From: an uncultured Christensenellaceae bacterium
GTDB taxonomy: Bacteria > Bacillota > Clostridia > Christensenellales > Borkfalkiaceae
NCBI GenBank assembly: GCA_910588685.1
Contig: CAJUPX010000012.1
Coordinates: 5,330-69,329, forward strand
Reading direction: 5' to 3'
Length of the DNA stretch: 64,000 nt
Shown: in pieces, positions 50,809 through 59,659 of the stretch
How positions within the stretch are numbered: the first letter of the stretch is position 1
Layout of the letters: every line of letters starts with the position of its first letter
Position numbers and translations under genes: made by a program
The notes under the pieces: generated by a model
Told to the model about the DNA's origin: nothing
Seen by the model: the letters and a program-made list of their open reading frames with translations, nothing else
Databases searched by the model: none

Positions 50809-51540
50809 TTAAATTAAGGCTTCCTTTAGCTTGCGCATTATTTTCCTTTCGGTGCGGGATACGAACATCTGGCTCACGCCGAGTATTTTACCCGCCTCCG
50901 ACTGCGATTTTCCCTGCATAAACCTGAGCGCGACTATTTCGCGTTCGATAGGCTCTAATTTATTTATTTCCGTTTTGAGCGATTCCGAGTCCTCAAATTT
51001 TTCAAAATTATCTTTTTCGTCGGCTATAACGTCGTACAGAGGCGCGTCGGATTCGCCGTTTTCGCCTTTTACGTTCATATCCAAACTAACGGGAGTGCGG
51101 CATTCCAGCGCCTCCATTATAAGCTCCTCCGAAAATCCGAGCTTTTCGGAAAGCTGCTTAACTGTCGGTTTAACGCCGTGCTCTTTGAAATACGCGTTTG
51201 TCTGTTCGCGGATTTTGGCTGACACGGCGTAAATTCTGCGCGGCAGCCTTATAGGGCGCGAATAGTCCCGGAAATAATTTTTAAGCGAGCCGGTGACGGT
51301 AGGCGTTATGTACGTAGTAAAACGGTTGCCTAAACCGGGGTCGAATTTCTCCACCCCGGATATAAGAGCCTCTGACGCGACCTGTAAAAGGTCGTCGTAC
51401 TCCACTCCCCTGCCCGAAAACTTTTTGGCGAGTATTTCGGCAATATAAAAATAGTTTTCCACGAGCTTATTTCTTACAAGTACGTCTTTTGTTTTGCGGT
51501 ACTCGTTAAACAGCGCGTTTACCTCTTCCTCGCTCATCAT
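50809..51540 (-). CDS. Sigma-70 family factor, SigB/SigF-like
   Basis: 243 residues. Region 2 is in EYDDLLQVASEALISGVEKF and FTTYITPTVTGSLKNYFRD, region 3 in RPIRLPRRIYAVSAKI, and the region 4 helix-turn-helix in KSQSEAGKILGVSQMFVSR. SQMxVSR resembles SigB more than SigF. It is coded directly after an RsbV-like and an RsbW-like gene, so its activity should be set by partner switching. Target genes cannot be read from here. Confidence 0.9.
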   Translation of the reverse strand: MMSEEEVNALFNEYRKTKDVLVRNKLVENYFYIAEILAKKFSGRGVEYDDLLQVASEALISGVEKFDPGLGNRFTTYITPTVTGSLKNYFRDYSRPIRLPRRIYAVSAKIREQTNAYFKEHGVKPTVKQLSEKLGFSEELIMEALECRTPVSLDMNVKGENGESDAPLYDVIADEKDNFEKFEDSESLKTEINKLEPIEREIVALRFMQGKSQSEAGKILGVSQMFVSRTERKIMRKLKEALI

Positions 51541-51884
51541 AGAGTTATACTCAGCTTTTTAATGATTTGCCCGCTCTTTTCAACGGTGAAATCCTTTACA
51601 AGCGCGGAAATAAGCGCAATAGACAGCTCGTTATCTCCGTTTAAGGGATTGCCGCCGTCGCCGTAAACGTCGCAGCCGACCTCTTCCCCGCAGAAAAACA
51701 CGGCTTCAACTTTTTCAAAACCGCTGTTCTTTAAGATATTCGCGCATTCGGTTACGCAAACTTTAAAATCTTCCAAGGCGTCCAGATCGACCTCGCGGGC
51801 ATTGCATACCGCACCCGCAACGAGCCTTAACGCCGTTAAATACTCGCTGTCGCAAAGACTGAATTTTACGGTGAACTCTTTCAT
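51537..51884 (-). CDS. RsbW/SpoIIAB-like anti-sigma factor with degraded ATP site
   Basis: 115 residues. The order of strands fits RsbW (LEDFKVCVTECANILKNSGF at the N-box, CDVYGDGGNP near G1), but the N-box spacing is one residue short and the G2 glycines (usual GGLGL) are replaced by NELSIAL. It should therefore bind ATP badly. By position it is the anti-sigma factor for the sigma gene that follows with a 4-nt overlap. It may hold the sigma factor without acting as a kinase. Confidence 0.72.
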   Translation of the reverse strand: MKEFTVKFSLCDSEYLTALRLVAGAVCNAREVDLDALEDFKVCVTECANILKNSGFEKVEAVFFCGEEVGCDVYGDGGNPLNGDNELSIALISALVKDFTVEKSGQIIKKLSITL

Positions 51885-52189
51885 CAGCGTATCTCCATAA
51901 TAGTGTCAAGCGCACAGATATTAAAAAGCTTTTTAACGTTTGGTCTTACCTTTTCCAGAATCATACCGTGTCCGTCGCTCTTTACTTTTTTAAGTATTTT
52001 TACAAAAGTGCCAAGCGTGGTGCTGTCTATAAAGGTCAGCGCCGCGCAGTCGAATATAAGGTCTTTTTTATCGTGTTCGTAGGCGGCGCATACGTGCGCG
52101 TAAAAATCTTCGCTTGTTGCCGCGTCGATTTCACCTGAAAGCGAAAACGCGAGTTTGTCGTCTGCGGATATTAATTTAACTTGCTGCAT
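51884..52189 (-). CDS. STAS-domain anti-anti-sigma factor (RsbV/SpoIIAA-like)
   Basis: 101 residues, one STAS domain. LAFSLSGEIDAATSEDFY is the first half, and FIDSTTLGTFVKIL carries the switch serine in D-S-T, the usual phosphorylation site. Unphosphorylated protein would bind the anti-sigma factor and free sigma. It is first in the operon, with GAGGTAAGA as ribosome site, and overlaps the next gene by one base. Confidence 0.9.
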   Translation of the reverse strand: MQQVKLISADDKLAFSLSGEIDAATSEDFYAHVCAAYEHDKKDLIFDCAALTFIDSTTLGTFVKILKKVKSDGHGMILEKVRPNVKKLFNICALDTIMEIR

Positions 52190-52247
52190 ATTCTTACCTC
52201 ATTTATTTATAAACTTTTTCGGGATTGTGAAAACACGGAAATTTTAT

Positions 52248-53060
52248 TTAAAGCTCTTTTTTACTCTCGAAAATCCTGCCGTTCAGATAATCGAGCGCGC
52301 CGTCAAATTCAAATTGCAGATATTTAGCTAAAAGCCGCTGGCGGCCGGCATTGTATTTTTTATTGAACAGTCCGTCGCCGTATTTACCATCGCCGAGTAC
52401 AGGGCAGCCGATATGCGACATATGCGCGCGTATCTGGTGCGTTCTGCCGGTATGCAGCGTAACCTCTACAAGAGCAAGCTCTCCGCGGTTTTCCAGAATT
52501 TTATATTCGGTTATAATTTTTACTGCGCCGCGGCGCGGCGTACCGTAAATTTTTACCTCGGATGCCTGCCCGTCCTTTTCAGAATAAGCTTTCAGAACAG
52601 CGTTCGGGCGTTTGAAATTGTTTTTACAGAGCGCTAAATAGCGCTTTTTTACACTGCGGTTTTTAAAAGCCGATAACAGCTCTTCTTCAGCCGCGCGGTT
52701 TTTTGCAAACACTGTCAGCCCTTCGGTATTTCTGTCGAGCCTGTGAACGGCGTAAAATTCACCGCGGCTGCAAAGCTCGCTAAACAGCCCCTCGCAGCTA
52801 ACTCCCGAGTGCTTGTCCGCTATATAAATATTTTCATCCTCGAACACAACCACGTGGCTTGCCTTACTCTCCTGCGCAGGCGAAGTATAATAAACTATCT
52901 CGTCGCCCGGCGACAGAGCGGTATTTTTACTTACCCGCCTGCCGTTTACCTTTATATCCGCATTTTTTAAAAGAGTATTAAAATAGAACGAACCCTGCGG
53001 ATAGACGTTATCGGTAAATTCGGAGAGTTTGCAGTTTTTGTTTGCAGTGAAAATTTTCAT
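52248..53060 (-). CDS. RluA-family pseudouridine synthase
   Basis: 270 residues from the ATG at 53060, which overlaps the feoB stop (ATGA). The N-terminal S4-like domain (ADIKVNGRRVSKNTALSPGDEI) is followed by the catalytic core with Asp in HRLDRNTEGL, and VEVTLHTGRTHQIRAHM and LGDGKYG. Most RluA proteins have HRLDxxTSG; here E replaces S, which is seen in a few members. It modifies uridines in rRNA or tRNA; the exact site is unknown. Confidence 0.9.
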   Translation of the reverse strand: MKIFTANKNCKLSEFTDNVYPQGSFYFNTLLKNADIKVNGRRVSKNTALSPGDEIVYYTSPAQESKASHVVVFEDENIYIADKHSGVSCEGLFSELCSRGEFYAVHRLDRNTEGLTVFAKNRAAEEELLSAFKNRSVKKRYLALCKNNFKRPNAVLKAYSEKDGQASEVKIYGTPRRGAVKIITEYKILENRGELALVEVTLHTGRTHQIRAHMSHIGCPVLGDGKYGDGLFNKKYNAGRQRLLAKYLQFEFDGALDYLNGRIFESKKEL

Positions 53061-54739
53061 AGAATAAACAGTAAATGAATTATATACGCGCCTAAAAATG
53101 CGAGAATTATTTGCACTCCCACGCATTTTAACGTGAATTTCAGCCCTACTTCTTTACACGAAGCCGAGAATGCGGACACGCACGCGGGGCACAGCAGTAT
53201 AAACGTACAGAGCGCAAGCGAAACGGGAAGCCCGAACGACGCTCCCGCGGGGTATAAAAGCGCGACGGTTGCCGCTACGTTTTCCTTGGCGATAAAGCCG
53301 CACAGCGCCGCATACGCAAGCCGCCAGTCGGTTACGCCCATAGGATAAAACAGCGGCAGAATAAGCGAGCTTATTGCCGCGAGCATACTGTCCTCCGCGC
53401 CAACGTATTCGAGACGGAGCGAGTAATGCGACAAAAACCAGCTGAGCACGCAAAACACCAGAACCACGCCCGACACCTTTATTATAAACCCTTTTACGTA
53501 AAAACACAACTTAAAAAATACGGCTTTAAACCGTGGAACGGTTATAGGAGTTACTTCCGAGAGTATATTTTCCCTGCCGCCTTTTATGATTAGCGAACAA
53601 AAAAGCGCTACCGCAACACCTCCGAAGTAAAAGCAGGTTATTACGGGAAATGGATTTTTAAACAGCGGGGATAAGAAAGTTAAAAATACCGGCAGCTTTG
53701 CGCCGCAGGGAATAAACGGCAGTACGGCTACGGTGCGTTTCTGTGCGCTTTGAGAAGTATATCCTCGCGTTGTAAGTATTGCCGCCGCGGTGCAGCCGAA
53801 ACCGGAAACAAGCGAAAAAGCCGCTCGTCCGGACAGGTGAACCTTTTCAAAAAGTCCGTCCGTTGCAAACGCGAGCGCGGAGGTTATACCGCTTTCATCG
53901 AGCAATGTAAGAACAAGATAGAGTATTAAAAGCTGCGGAATAAAAGAGAGAATGCTGCCTGCGCCTCCTAATATTCCTTCGGAAACAAGAGAAATTACCG
54001 CCTCGTTTCTGAGCTTTGAGGTTATTAAATCGCAAAGCCTGTCGCAAATCAGATACTCCGTTTTATCCTTTAAAAACGCGCCGGGCATAGACGGATGAAA
54101 TGCAAGGAAAAACATCGCCGTAACAGAAACGATAAAAAATGCAAGTGCAAAAAATCTGTTGTAAAAAAGTCTGTCGGTTTTATTTACATTAAGATTTCCG
54201 CCGAAATAGCAGTCCGAAAGCTTTAAACTGCTGTTTCGGCTTACTTTAATTTTGCCGCAGTTTGAAATTGTTTTTTTTAAAAGCCCGGGCGGACAGTCGT
54301 AAACTGGTACTCCGAGATATGCCGACAGTTTATCCGTATCAACCGAACCGCCGCGGCGGGTAAGGTTTTTTGTTTTTGTAAGATACACCACGGTTTTTAC
54401 GCCCGTAGCAATGATACTGCGCGTTAAATTCAGGCTGTTTTCAAGCGTTAAAGCGTCTACAACGTTTACTATTAAATCCGCGCTTTTTATTTGCTCTACA
54501 GCCGAAATTTCTTCCATAGAATACGGATTAAAGCCGTAAAGACCGGGCACGTCCACATATTCAATGCGCCCCACGGTTTTTTGCGCCGCCGAACAAGTTA
54601 CTCCGTGGAAATTGCCCGTTCTTAAACTGCTGCCGGTGAGCGCGTTGAAAAGCGTGGTTTTACCAGCGTTGGGATTGCCCGCAAGCACTACTTTGAGTTT
54701 AGTTTCAGGTACTGATTCAACTGCTGCTTTGGCGTTCAT
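53057..54739 (-). CDS. feoB: Ferrous iron transporter FeoB, short form
   Basis: 560 residues; usual FeoB is about 650-800. The N-terminal G domain has G1 GNPNAGKTT and G3 DVPG (usual DLPG), but the G4 guanine motif (NMxD) is not visible; TKTKNL stands in its place. The membrane core has the gate motif FGCTAAAILTTR and PFIPCGAKLPVF. The shorter second half suggests a compact channel. It takes up Fe2+ with FeoA, whose gene overlaps by 4 nt upstream. Confidence 0.9.
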   Translation of the reverse strand: MNAKAAVESVPETKLKVVLAGNPNAGKTTLFNALTGSSLRTGNFHGVTCSAAQKTVGRIEYVDVPGLYGFNPYSMEEISAVEQIKSADLIVNVVDALTLENSLNLTRSIIATGVKTVVYLTKTKNLTRRGGSVDTDKLSAYLGVPVYDCPPGLLKKTISNCGKIKVSRNSSLKLSDCYFGGNLNVNKTDRLFYNRFFALAFFIVSVTAMFFLAFHPSMPGAFLKDKTEYLICDRLCDLITSKLRNEAVISLVSEGILGGAGSILSFIPQLLILYLVLTLLDESGITSALAFATDGLFEKVHLSGRAAFSLVSGFGCTAAAILTTRGYTSQSAQKRTVAVLPFIPCGAKLPVFLTFLSPLFKNPFPVITCFYFGGVAVALFCSLIIKGGRENILSEVTPITVPRFKAVFFKLCFYVKGFIIKVSGVVLVFCVLSWFLSHYSLRLEYVGAEDSMLAAISSLILPLFYPMGVTDWRLAYAALCGFIAKENVAATVALLYPAGASFGLPVSLALCTFILLCPACVSAFSASCKEVGLKFTLKCVGVQIILAFLGAYIIHLLFIL

Positions 54740-54957
54740 ACGTCCACCTCTATTTTTTGAGCGGTATTTTTTCTGAGCCCCACCCTAACGGCGGCGCAGG
54801 CTATGAGAACACTGCTTTTAAAGAGCGAAAACGATATTAATTCTACGGTTGCTCCCTCGGTGACGCCGAGCGAAGTTAAACGCGCTTTTAAACTGCCGTC
54901 GGCTTTTACCGCGGTTATTTTTGCGCGCTGTCCTTTTTTTAAATTAAAAACGGTCAT
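54736..54957 (-). CDS. feoA: FeoA iron transport accessory protein
   Basis: 73 residues, an SH3-like FeoA domain (LKARLTSLGVTEGATVELI, then ACAAVRVGLRKN). It stimulates FeoB. Its ATG lies within a perfect hairpin (54951-54974) that also looks like the end of the upstream ileS transcript, and there is no ribosome site in front of the ATG. Confidence 0.9.
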   Translation of the reverse strand: MTVFNLKKGQRAKITAVKADGSLKARLTSLGVTEGATVELISFSLFKSSVLIACAAVRVGLRKNTAQKIEVDV

Positions 54958-54974
54958 AGAATAAACTATGACCG
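54946..54974 (-). promoter_or_regulatory. Hairpin holding the feoA start codon; possible ileS terminator
   Basis: CGGTCATAG/CTATGACCG stem with a 6-nt loop (54951-54974), followed on the minus strand by five T. The feoA ATG is in the 3' arm. A TATAAT at 54977-54982 (minus) lies just upstream, so the hairpin could be at the 5' end of a feoA transcript or could stop ileS readthrough. Confidence 0.6.
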
Positions 54975-55001
54975 CGATTATATTTTAATGACTTATTATC
55001 T

Positions 55002-58000
55002 TTACGCTTTAACTATAGTTAAAGTTACTTTTTCGCCGTTCACAGGCTGACTTTTTGTAAAGCCGTCTGCCGTGCCCTCGGATATTTTGTCCGCGAGAAC
55101 GTCGGCGGCGAATTTACCCGATTTTAATACAGTTTGCGCTCTGCCTTCGGCGGTATAATAAACGACTATTCTGTCGGTTACTTCAAAGCCGGCTTCTTTA
55201 CGCATATTCTGTATTTTAGAAACGAGTTCGCGCTCAACGCCCTCCAAAACGAGTTCTTCGGTGAGTTCGGTGTTAAGCGCAACGCATATACCTCTGTCCT
55301 CGGCGGATACAAAGCCCTCGGCACTCTCGGAAAGGATTTGCAAATCTTCAAGCTTTAACTGTACGTCTTCACCAGTAATTTCGTAAACGCCGCCGTTCTT
55401 TACCGCATTAACAACTTCTTTTGCGTTACAGTTAGCAAGAAACGCCGAAATTTTACCGAGCTTTTTACCATATTTGGGTCCTAAAGTTTTAAGCTGGGGT
55501 TTTAATTTATAGGTTATATATTTTTCCGCATCTTTAGCAAGCTTGAATTCTTTTACGTTGAGCTCGTCTAAAACAATGGATTTTTCCTCGCCGGAGAGGT
55601 CTATTTTTCTTTCAGACACCACAAACATTTCGGAAAGCGGCTGACGGTTTTTAAGGTTGCCCGCGTTTCTTGCGGCTCTGCCCAAAACGACTATTTCAAG
55701 CACCTCTTCCATACCCTCTTCAAGCTTTTTGTCTATATATTTTTTGTCGCTTTCGGGGAATGAGCAAAGATGTACCGACTTGGGCGCGTTTTTATCAAAT
55801 TCAGGCACAAGATTGCGGTAAATCATTTCGGCGATAAACGGAGTAAACGGCGCGGTAAGCTTTGCAAGCGTCACCAAAACAGCATAAAGAGTTGTATATG
55901 CCGCCGCCTTGTCTTCGGTCATTTCCGAACCCCAGTAGCGCTCTCTGCCGCGGCGCACGTACCAGTTGGAAAGCACGTCGGCAAAATCCTGCAACGCGCG
56001 CGAAGTTTCGCAGATTTCGTATTCGGAAAGTCCTTTATCTATAAATGCGCAAAGTGAATTGAGCTTTGATAAAATCCACCTGTCCATTACGGAAAGCTTA
56101 CATTTTTTGAGGTCGTATTCCAACGGATTATATTTGTCGATTTCGGCGTAGAGCACAAAAAACGCATAGGTATTCCAAAGCGTGCCTATATATTTGCGCT
56201 GAGCTTCGGAAACTGTTTCCTCCGAAAAGCGTGAGGGCAGCCACGGTGCGGACGAAGTGTAGAAATACCAGCGTACCGCATCCGCGCCCTGCTTGTCGAG
56301 AATAGTCCAGGGGTCAACGACGTTGCCCTTGTGCTTGGACATTTTTATACCGTTTTTATCGTTGACGTGACCTAAAACTATGCAGTTTTTAAAGGGCGCT
56401 CTGCCGAAAAGTATAGTGTTTATTACGAGCAGCGTATAAAACCAGCCGCGCGTCTGGTCAACCGCCTCGGATATGAAGTCCGCGGGGAAAGTCTTTTTGA
56501 ACACTTCCGCATTCTCAAACGGATAGTGGTACTGTGCAAAAGGCATCGAGCCCGAATCGAACCAACAGTCTATAACCTCGGGCGTACGTTTCATTTTGCC
56601 GCCGCATTTGGAACATTTGCACGTTAAATTATCAAGATACGGGCGGTGAAGCTCTATATCTTTGTCTTCAGGAATACCGCATTTTTCTTTGAGCTCGGAT
56701 TTAGAGCCTATTACCTCTATTTGTCCGCAGTCAGGACAAACCCATACGGGCAGAGGCGTACCCCAGTACCTGTCGCGCGATAACCCCCAGTCTATTACGT
56801 TTTCGAGGAAGTTGCCCATTCTGCCCTCTTTTATGTTGTCGGGCATCCAGTTAACCGAACGGTTTGCGGCGATAATATCTTTTTTGACTTTTGTGACCTC
56901 TATAAACCAGCTCGAGCGCGCGTAATACAAAAGCGGCGTGTCGCAGCGCCAGCAATGCGGATAATCGTGCTCGAACGGTATGACCTTGAACAAAAGTCCG
57001 CGCTCTTCCAGCATTTTTAATATGGATTTATCGGCTTTTTTTGCAAACAAACCGTCAAGACTGACAAACCGATTGTCAAAACAGCCGCGCTCGTTTACAA
57101 GCTGAACTACGGGCAAGCCGTATCTTTTGCCTACTTTATAGTCATCCTCGCCGAATGCGGGCGCAATGTGGACTACGCCTGTGCCGTCGCCCATAGTTAC
57201 GTAACCGTCGCACACTACGTAATGCGCTTTATTTTCGCCGTTTACGGGAGATATGCGCTTAATTTCCTGGGTTGTTTCAGTAAATAAGGGTTCGTATTCG
57301 AGGCGTTCCCATTCCTTGCCCGACTTTTTGCAGACTATTGTATACTCCTCGAAAAAGCGCGGTACAAGCGCCTCGGCTAAAATGTAATTTACTCCGTCAG
57401 CCGTAATTTCAACGTATGGCTCGTCGGGATTCATACACAGCGCAACGTTTGAAGGCAGCGTCCACGGGGTTGTTGTCCACGCCAGAATATAGCGGTTTTG
57501 ACAGCCTTTTACCTTAAAACGGGCTACCGCGGAATTTTCTTTTACCGTTTTATAGCCCTGCGCAACCTCGTGCGAGGAGAGCGCGGTGCCGCACCTCGGG
57601 CAATAGGGCACTATTTTATGCCCCTTGTACAAAAGCCCTTTTTTGTGCATTTCTTTAAGCGCCCACCACTCGGATTCTATATAGTTGTCATCGTAAGTCA
57701 CGTAAGGGTTGTCCATATCCGCCCAGTAACCTACTCTGTCGGACATTTTGCCCCACTCGTTTTTATATTTCCAGACGGATTGTTTGCAGTTTTTTATAAA
57801 CGGCTCTATTCCGTAACCCTCTATCTGCTGTTTTCCGTCGAGTCCGAGAGCCTTTTCAACTTCGAGCTCAACAGGCAGACCGTGGGTATCCCAGCCCGCT
57901 TTTCTTAAAACGTGGCTGCCTTTCATTGTTTTATAGCGGGGTATGAGGTCTTTCATCGCGCGCGTTAAAATATGACCCACGTGCGGCTTGCCGTTAGCCG

Positions 58001-58145
58001 TGGGCGGACCGTCGTAAAAAGAAAACTCCTCCCCGCCCTCGTTTTTTTCTATACTCTCTTCAAATATTTTATTTTCTTTCCAGAACTCTATAATTTCCTT
58101 TTCGCGTTCCACAAAGTTTAAAGACGTATCTACTTTCTTATACAT
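55002..58145 (-). CDS. ileS: Isoleucyl-tRNA synthetase
   Basis: 1047 residues from the ATG at 58145 (TTAGGAG upstream), typical of the longer eukaryote-like bacterial IleRS class (ileS2). Class I motifs are PPTANGKPHVGH (HIGH-like) and KMSKHKGN (KMSKS-like). The editing domain is GWDTHGLP / TTPWTLPSN, and zinc Cys pairs occur in PYCPRCG and CPDCG. Some ileS2 enzymes confer mupirocin resistance. It is controlled by the T-box upstream. Confidence 0.96.
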   Translation of the reverse strand: MYKKVDTSLNFVEREKEIIEFWKENKIFEESIEKNEGGEEFSFYDGPPTANGKPHVGHILTRAMKDLIPRYKTMKGSHVLRKAGWDTHGLPVELEVEKALGLDGKQQIEGYGIEPFIKNCKQSVWKYKNEWGKMSDRVGYWADMDNPYVTYDDNYIESEWWALKEMHKKGLLYKGHKIVPYCPRCGTALSSHEVAQGYKTVKENSAVARFKVKGCQNRYILAWTTTPWTLPSNVALCMNPDEPYVEITADGVNYILAEALVPRFFEEYTIVCKKSGKEWERLEYEPLFTETTQEIKRISPVNGENKAHYVVCDGYVTMGDGTGVVHIAPAFGEDDYKVGKRYGLPVVQLVNERGCFDNRFVSLDGLFAKKADKSILKMLEERGLLFKVIPFEHDYPHCWRCDTPLLYYARSSWFIEVTKVKKDIIAANRSVNWMPDNIKEGRMGNFLENVIDWGLSRDRYWGTPLPVWVCPDCGQIEVIGSKSELKEKCGIPEDKDIELHRPYLDNLTCKCSKCGGKMKRTPEVIDCWFDSGSMPFAQYHYPFENAEVFKKTFPADFISEAVDQTRGWFYTLLVINTILFGRAPFKNCIVLGHVNDKNGIKMSKHKGNVVDPWTILDKQGADAVRWYFYTSSAPWLPSRFSEETVSEAQRKYIGTLWNTYAFFVLYAEIDKYNPLEYDLKKCKLSVMDRWILSKLNSLCAFIDKGLSEYEICETSRALQDFADVLSNWYVRRGRERYWGSEMTEDKAAAYTTLYAVLVTLAKLTAPFTPFIAEMIYRNLVPEFDKNAPKSVHLCSFPESDKKYIDKKLEEGMEEVLEIVVLGRAARNAGNLKNRQPLSEMFVVSERKIDLSGEEKSIVLDELNVKEFKLAKDAEKYITYKLKPQLKTLGPKYGKKLGKISAFLANCNAKEVVNAVKNGGVYEITGEDVQLKLEDLQILSESAEGFVSAEDRGICVALNTELTEELVLEGVERELVSKIQNMRKEAGFEVTDRIVVYYTAEGRAQTVLKSGKFAADVLADKISEGTADGFTKSQPVNGEKVTLTIVKA

Positions 58146-58155
58146 ACAAACTCCT

Positions 58156-58418
58156 AAAAAAACAAATATAGGCGTCCTGTTTCGGACACCTATCGTAAGC
58201 GCTTTTATACCACCAAAACAAACTGACATTTGTTGTAACTTGTAACGGGTTACAAATCCGCGCAAAACTACTCGGTACCGTAAAGAACTTTTCGCAATGC
58301 GGGCTGAAAGGTGATATCCCTTAACCCCGCTTACTCCCTCGCACCAAACGGAAGCTCTCTGAAAAGCAAAAAGTTTAAAGACGTTGTCCTTTGTTATAGC
58401 CTTTAAAATTATTAAGTT
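58156..58418 (-). promoter_or_regulatory. T-box riboswitch (tRNA-Ile) upstream of ileS
   Basis: The T-box core TGGTGGTA is at 58208-58215 (minus). The terminator is ATAGGTGTCC/GGACGCCTAT (58168-58193) followed by a T-rich run. The specifier ATC at 58313-58315 is followed by A, matching isoleucine. The core differs slightly from the usual GGGTGGTACCGCG. Uncharged tRNA-Ile should release ileS transcription. Confidence 0.9.
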
Positions 58419-58424
58419 AAATAA

Positions 58425-58453
58425 ATTATATTAGAACTTTAAAAAAAAGTAAA
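58425..58453 (-). promoter_or_regulatory. Promoter of ileS
   Basis: TTTACT (58448-58453), 17 bp, TATAAT (58425-58430) on the minus strand. Confidence 0.75.
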
Positions 58454-58492
58454 GTAAATTATCTACAAAAATTTAAAATGACCTGCACCCGC

Positions 58493-59518
58493 TTACTTTA
58501 ACGGTATTTGCGCCTTGGCGTTTAAAGACAAATCGGCAAAGTTGCCCGCTCTGTACTGAATAAGCCCCTCCGCCGCTATCATTGCCGCATTGTCGGTGCA
58601 AAAGCTTTTTTCGGGCAGTACAAGCTCTATGCCGTTTTTTTCGCACGCGTCTTTGAGCGTTTGACGGAGATATCCGTTTGCAATAACGCCGCCGCCCGCG
58701 CATACGGTTTTTATATTGCAGGCTTTTGCGCACTCCACCGTCTTTTTTACAAGCGGGTCTATAGCAGCGTGCTGAAAAGAACAGGCTATATCCGCAGCAT
58801 TTACCTTTTCGCCCTTTTGCTCCGCGTTATGGCAGTAGTTTATTACAGCCGTTTTTAAGCCGCTGTACGAAAATTGAAGCTTACCGGTATTTTTAACCAG
58901 GCACTGCGGAAACGCTATATTATTCCGGCCCTTTGCCGCAAGTCGTTCTATATTGGCTCCGCCGGGATAACCGAGCCTTAAAACGCGGGCTACTTTATCA
59001 AACGCCTCGCCCGCAGCGTCGTCGAGAGTGCCGCCGAGCACCTCGAACTCCGTATAGCTTTTTGTATGCAGAACCGCCGTATGCCCGCCGCTCGCCAAAA
59101 GAGTTATAAAAGGCGGCTTTAAATGTCCGGAAAACAGGTACGAAGCCGCCATATGTCCGCGGATATGGTTTACGGCAATAAGCGGAACGCCGAGCGAGTA
59201 CGCGAGCGATTTGGCGAACGACAGCCCGACTAAAAGCGCGCCCAAAAGCCCAGCGCCGTAGGTTACCGCAACAGCGTCTATTTCGCCCAAGGTAATTTCA
59301 GCCTCTTTAAGAGCGCGTTTAACAACCTCGTCCACCGCGTCGGTATGAGCCCTGGACGCTATTTCCGGAACGACTCCGCCGTACTGCGCCTGTATGTCTG
59401 CCGAGGAAATTATTTGGCTTGACAGCAGCTTGTTGCCGCGTACCACAGCCGCAGCGGTTTCGTCGCAGCTAGATTCAATGCCGAGTATTACGGGATTTTG
59501 CTTTATTGTATATGACAT
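58493..59518 (-). CDS. tsaD: tRNA N6-threonylcarbamoyladenosine synthesis protein TsaD
   Basis: 341 residues. Kae1-type motifs are GIESSCDETAAAVV, the metal-binding NHIRGHMAA, LASGGHTAVL, GTLDDAAGEAFDKVA and FSYSGLKTAV. It transfers the threonylcarbamoyl group to A37 of tRNAs that read ANN codons. The gene lies between the repeat element (upstream) and the ileS promoter region. Confidence 0.96.
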   Translation of the reverse strand: MSYTIKQNPVILGIESSCDETAAAVVRGNKLLSSQIISSADIQAQYGGVVPEIASRAHTDAVDEVVKRALKEAEITLGEIDAVAVTYGAGLLGALLVGLSFAKSLAYSLGVPLIAVNHIRGHMAASYLFSGHLKPPFITLLASGGHTAVLHTKSYTEFEVLGGTLDDAAGEAFDKVARVLRLGYPGGANIERLAAKGRNNIAFPQCLVKNTGKLQFSYSGLKTAVINYCHNAEQKGEKVNAADIACSFQHAAIDPLVKKTVECAKACNIKTVCAGGGVIANGYLRQTLKDACEKNGIELVLPEKSFCTDNAAMIAAEGLIQYRAGNFADLSLNAKAQIPLK

Positions 59519-59529
59519 AAATGTATAAA

Positions 59530-59651
59530 ATAAGCTAACAAAAACTTAGAGAAGCAAGCAAGACAAGGAAAGCGAGTATTGACCGCAGGGAGTGTACATA
59601 GGAGTACACGACCAAGGCAGGCACAGCTTGACACAGTATTGCGTAGCTTAT
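59530..59651. repeat. Palindromic intergenic repeat element (122 bp)
   Basis: 8-bp inverted ends ATAAGCTA/TAGCTTAT (59530-59537 and 59644-59651), an internal 6-bp hairpin GTGTAC/GTACAC (59592-59609), and direct repeats AGTATTG (59575-59581 and 59635-59641). It is GC-richer than the surrounding spacer and has no coding signal. It looks like a MITE- or REP-type mobile palindrome; copy number in the genome cannot be judged here. Confidence 0.55.
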
Positions 59652-59659
59652 ATAAATTT

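Noticed and set aside
51537..52189. Calling the sigma operon spoIIAA-spoIIAB-sigF
   Set aside because: Order matches, but the anti-sigma ATP site is degraded, a second GHKL-like gene follows, and region 4 looks more like SigB; a neutral name is safer.
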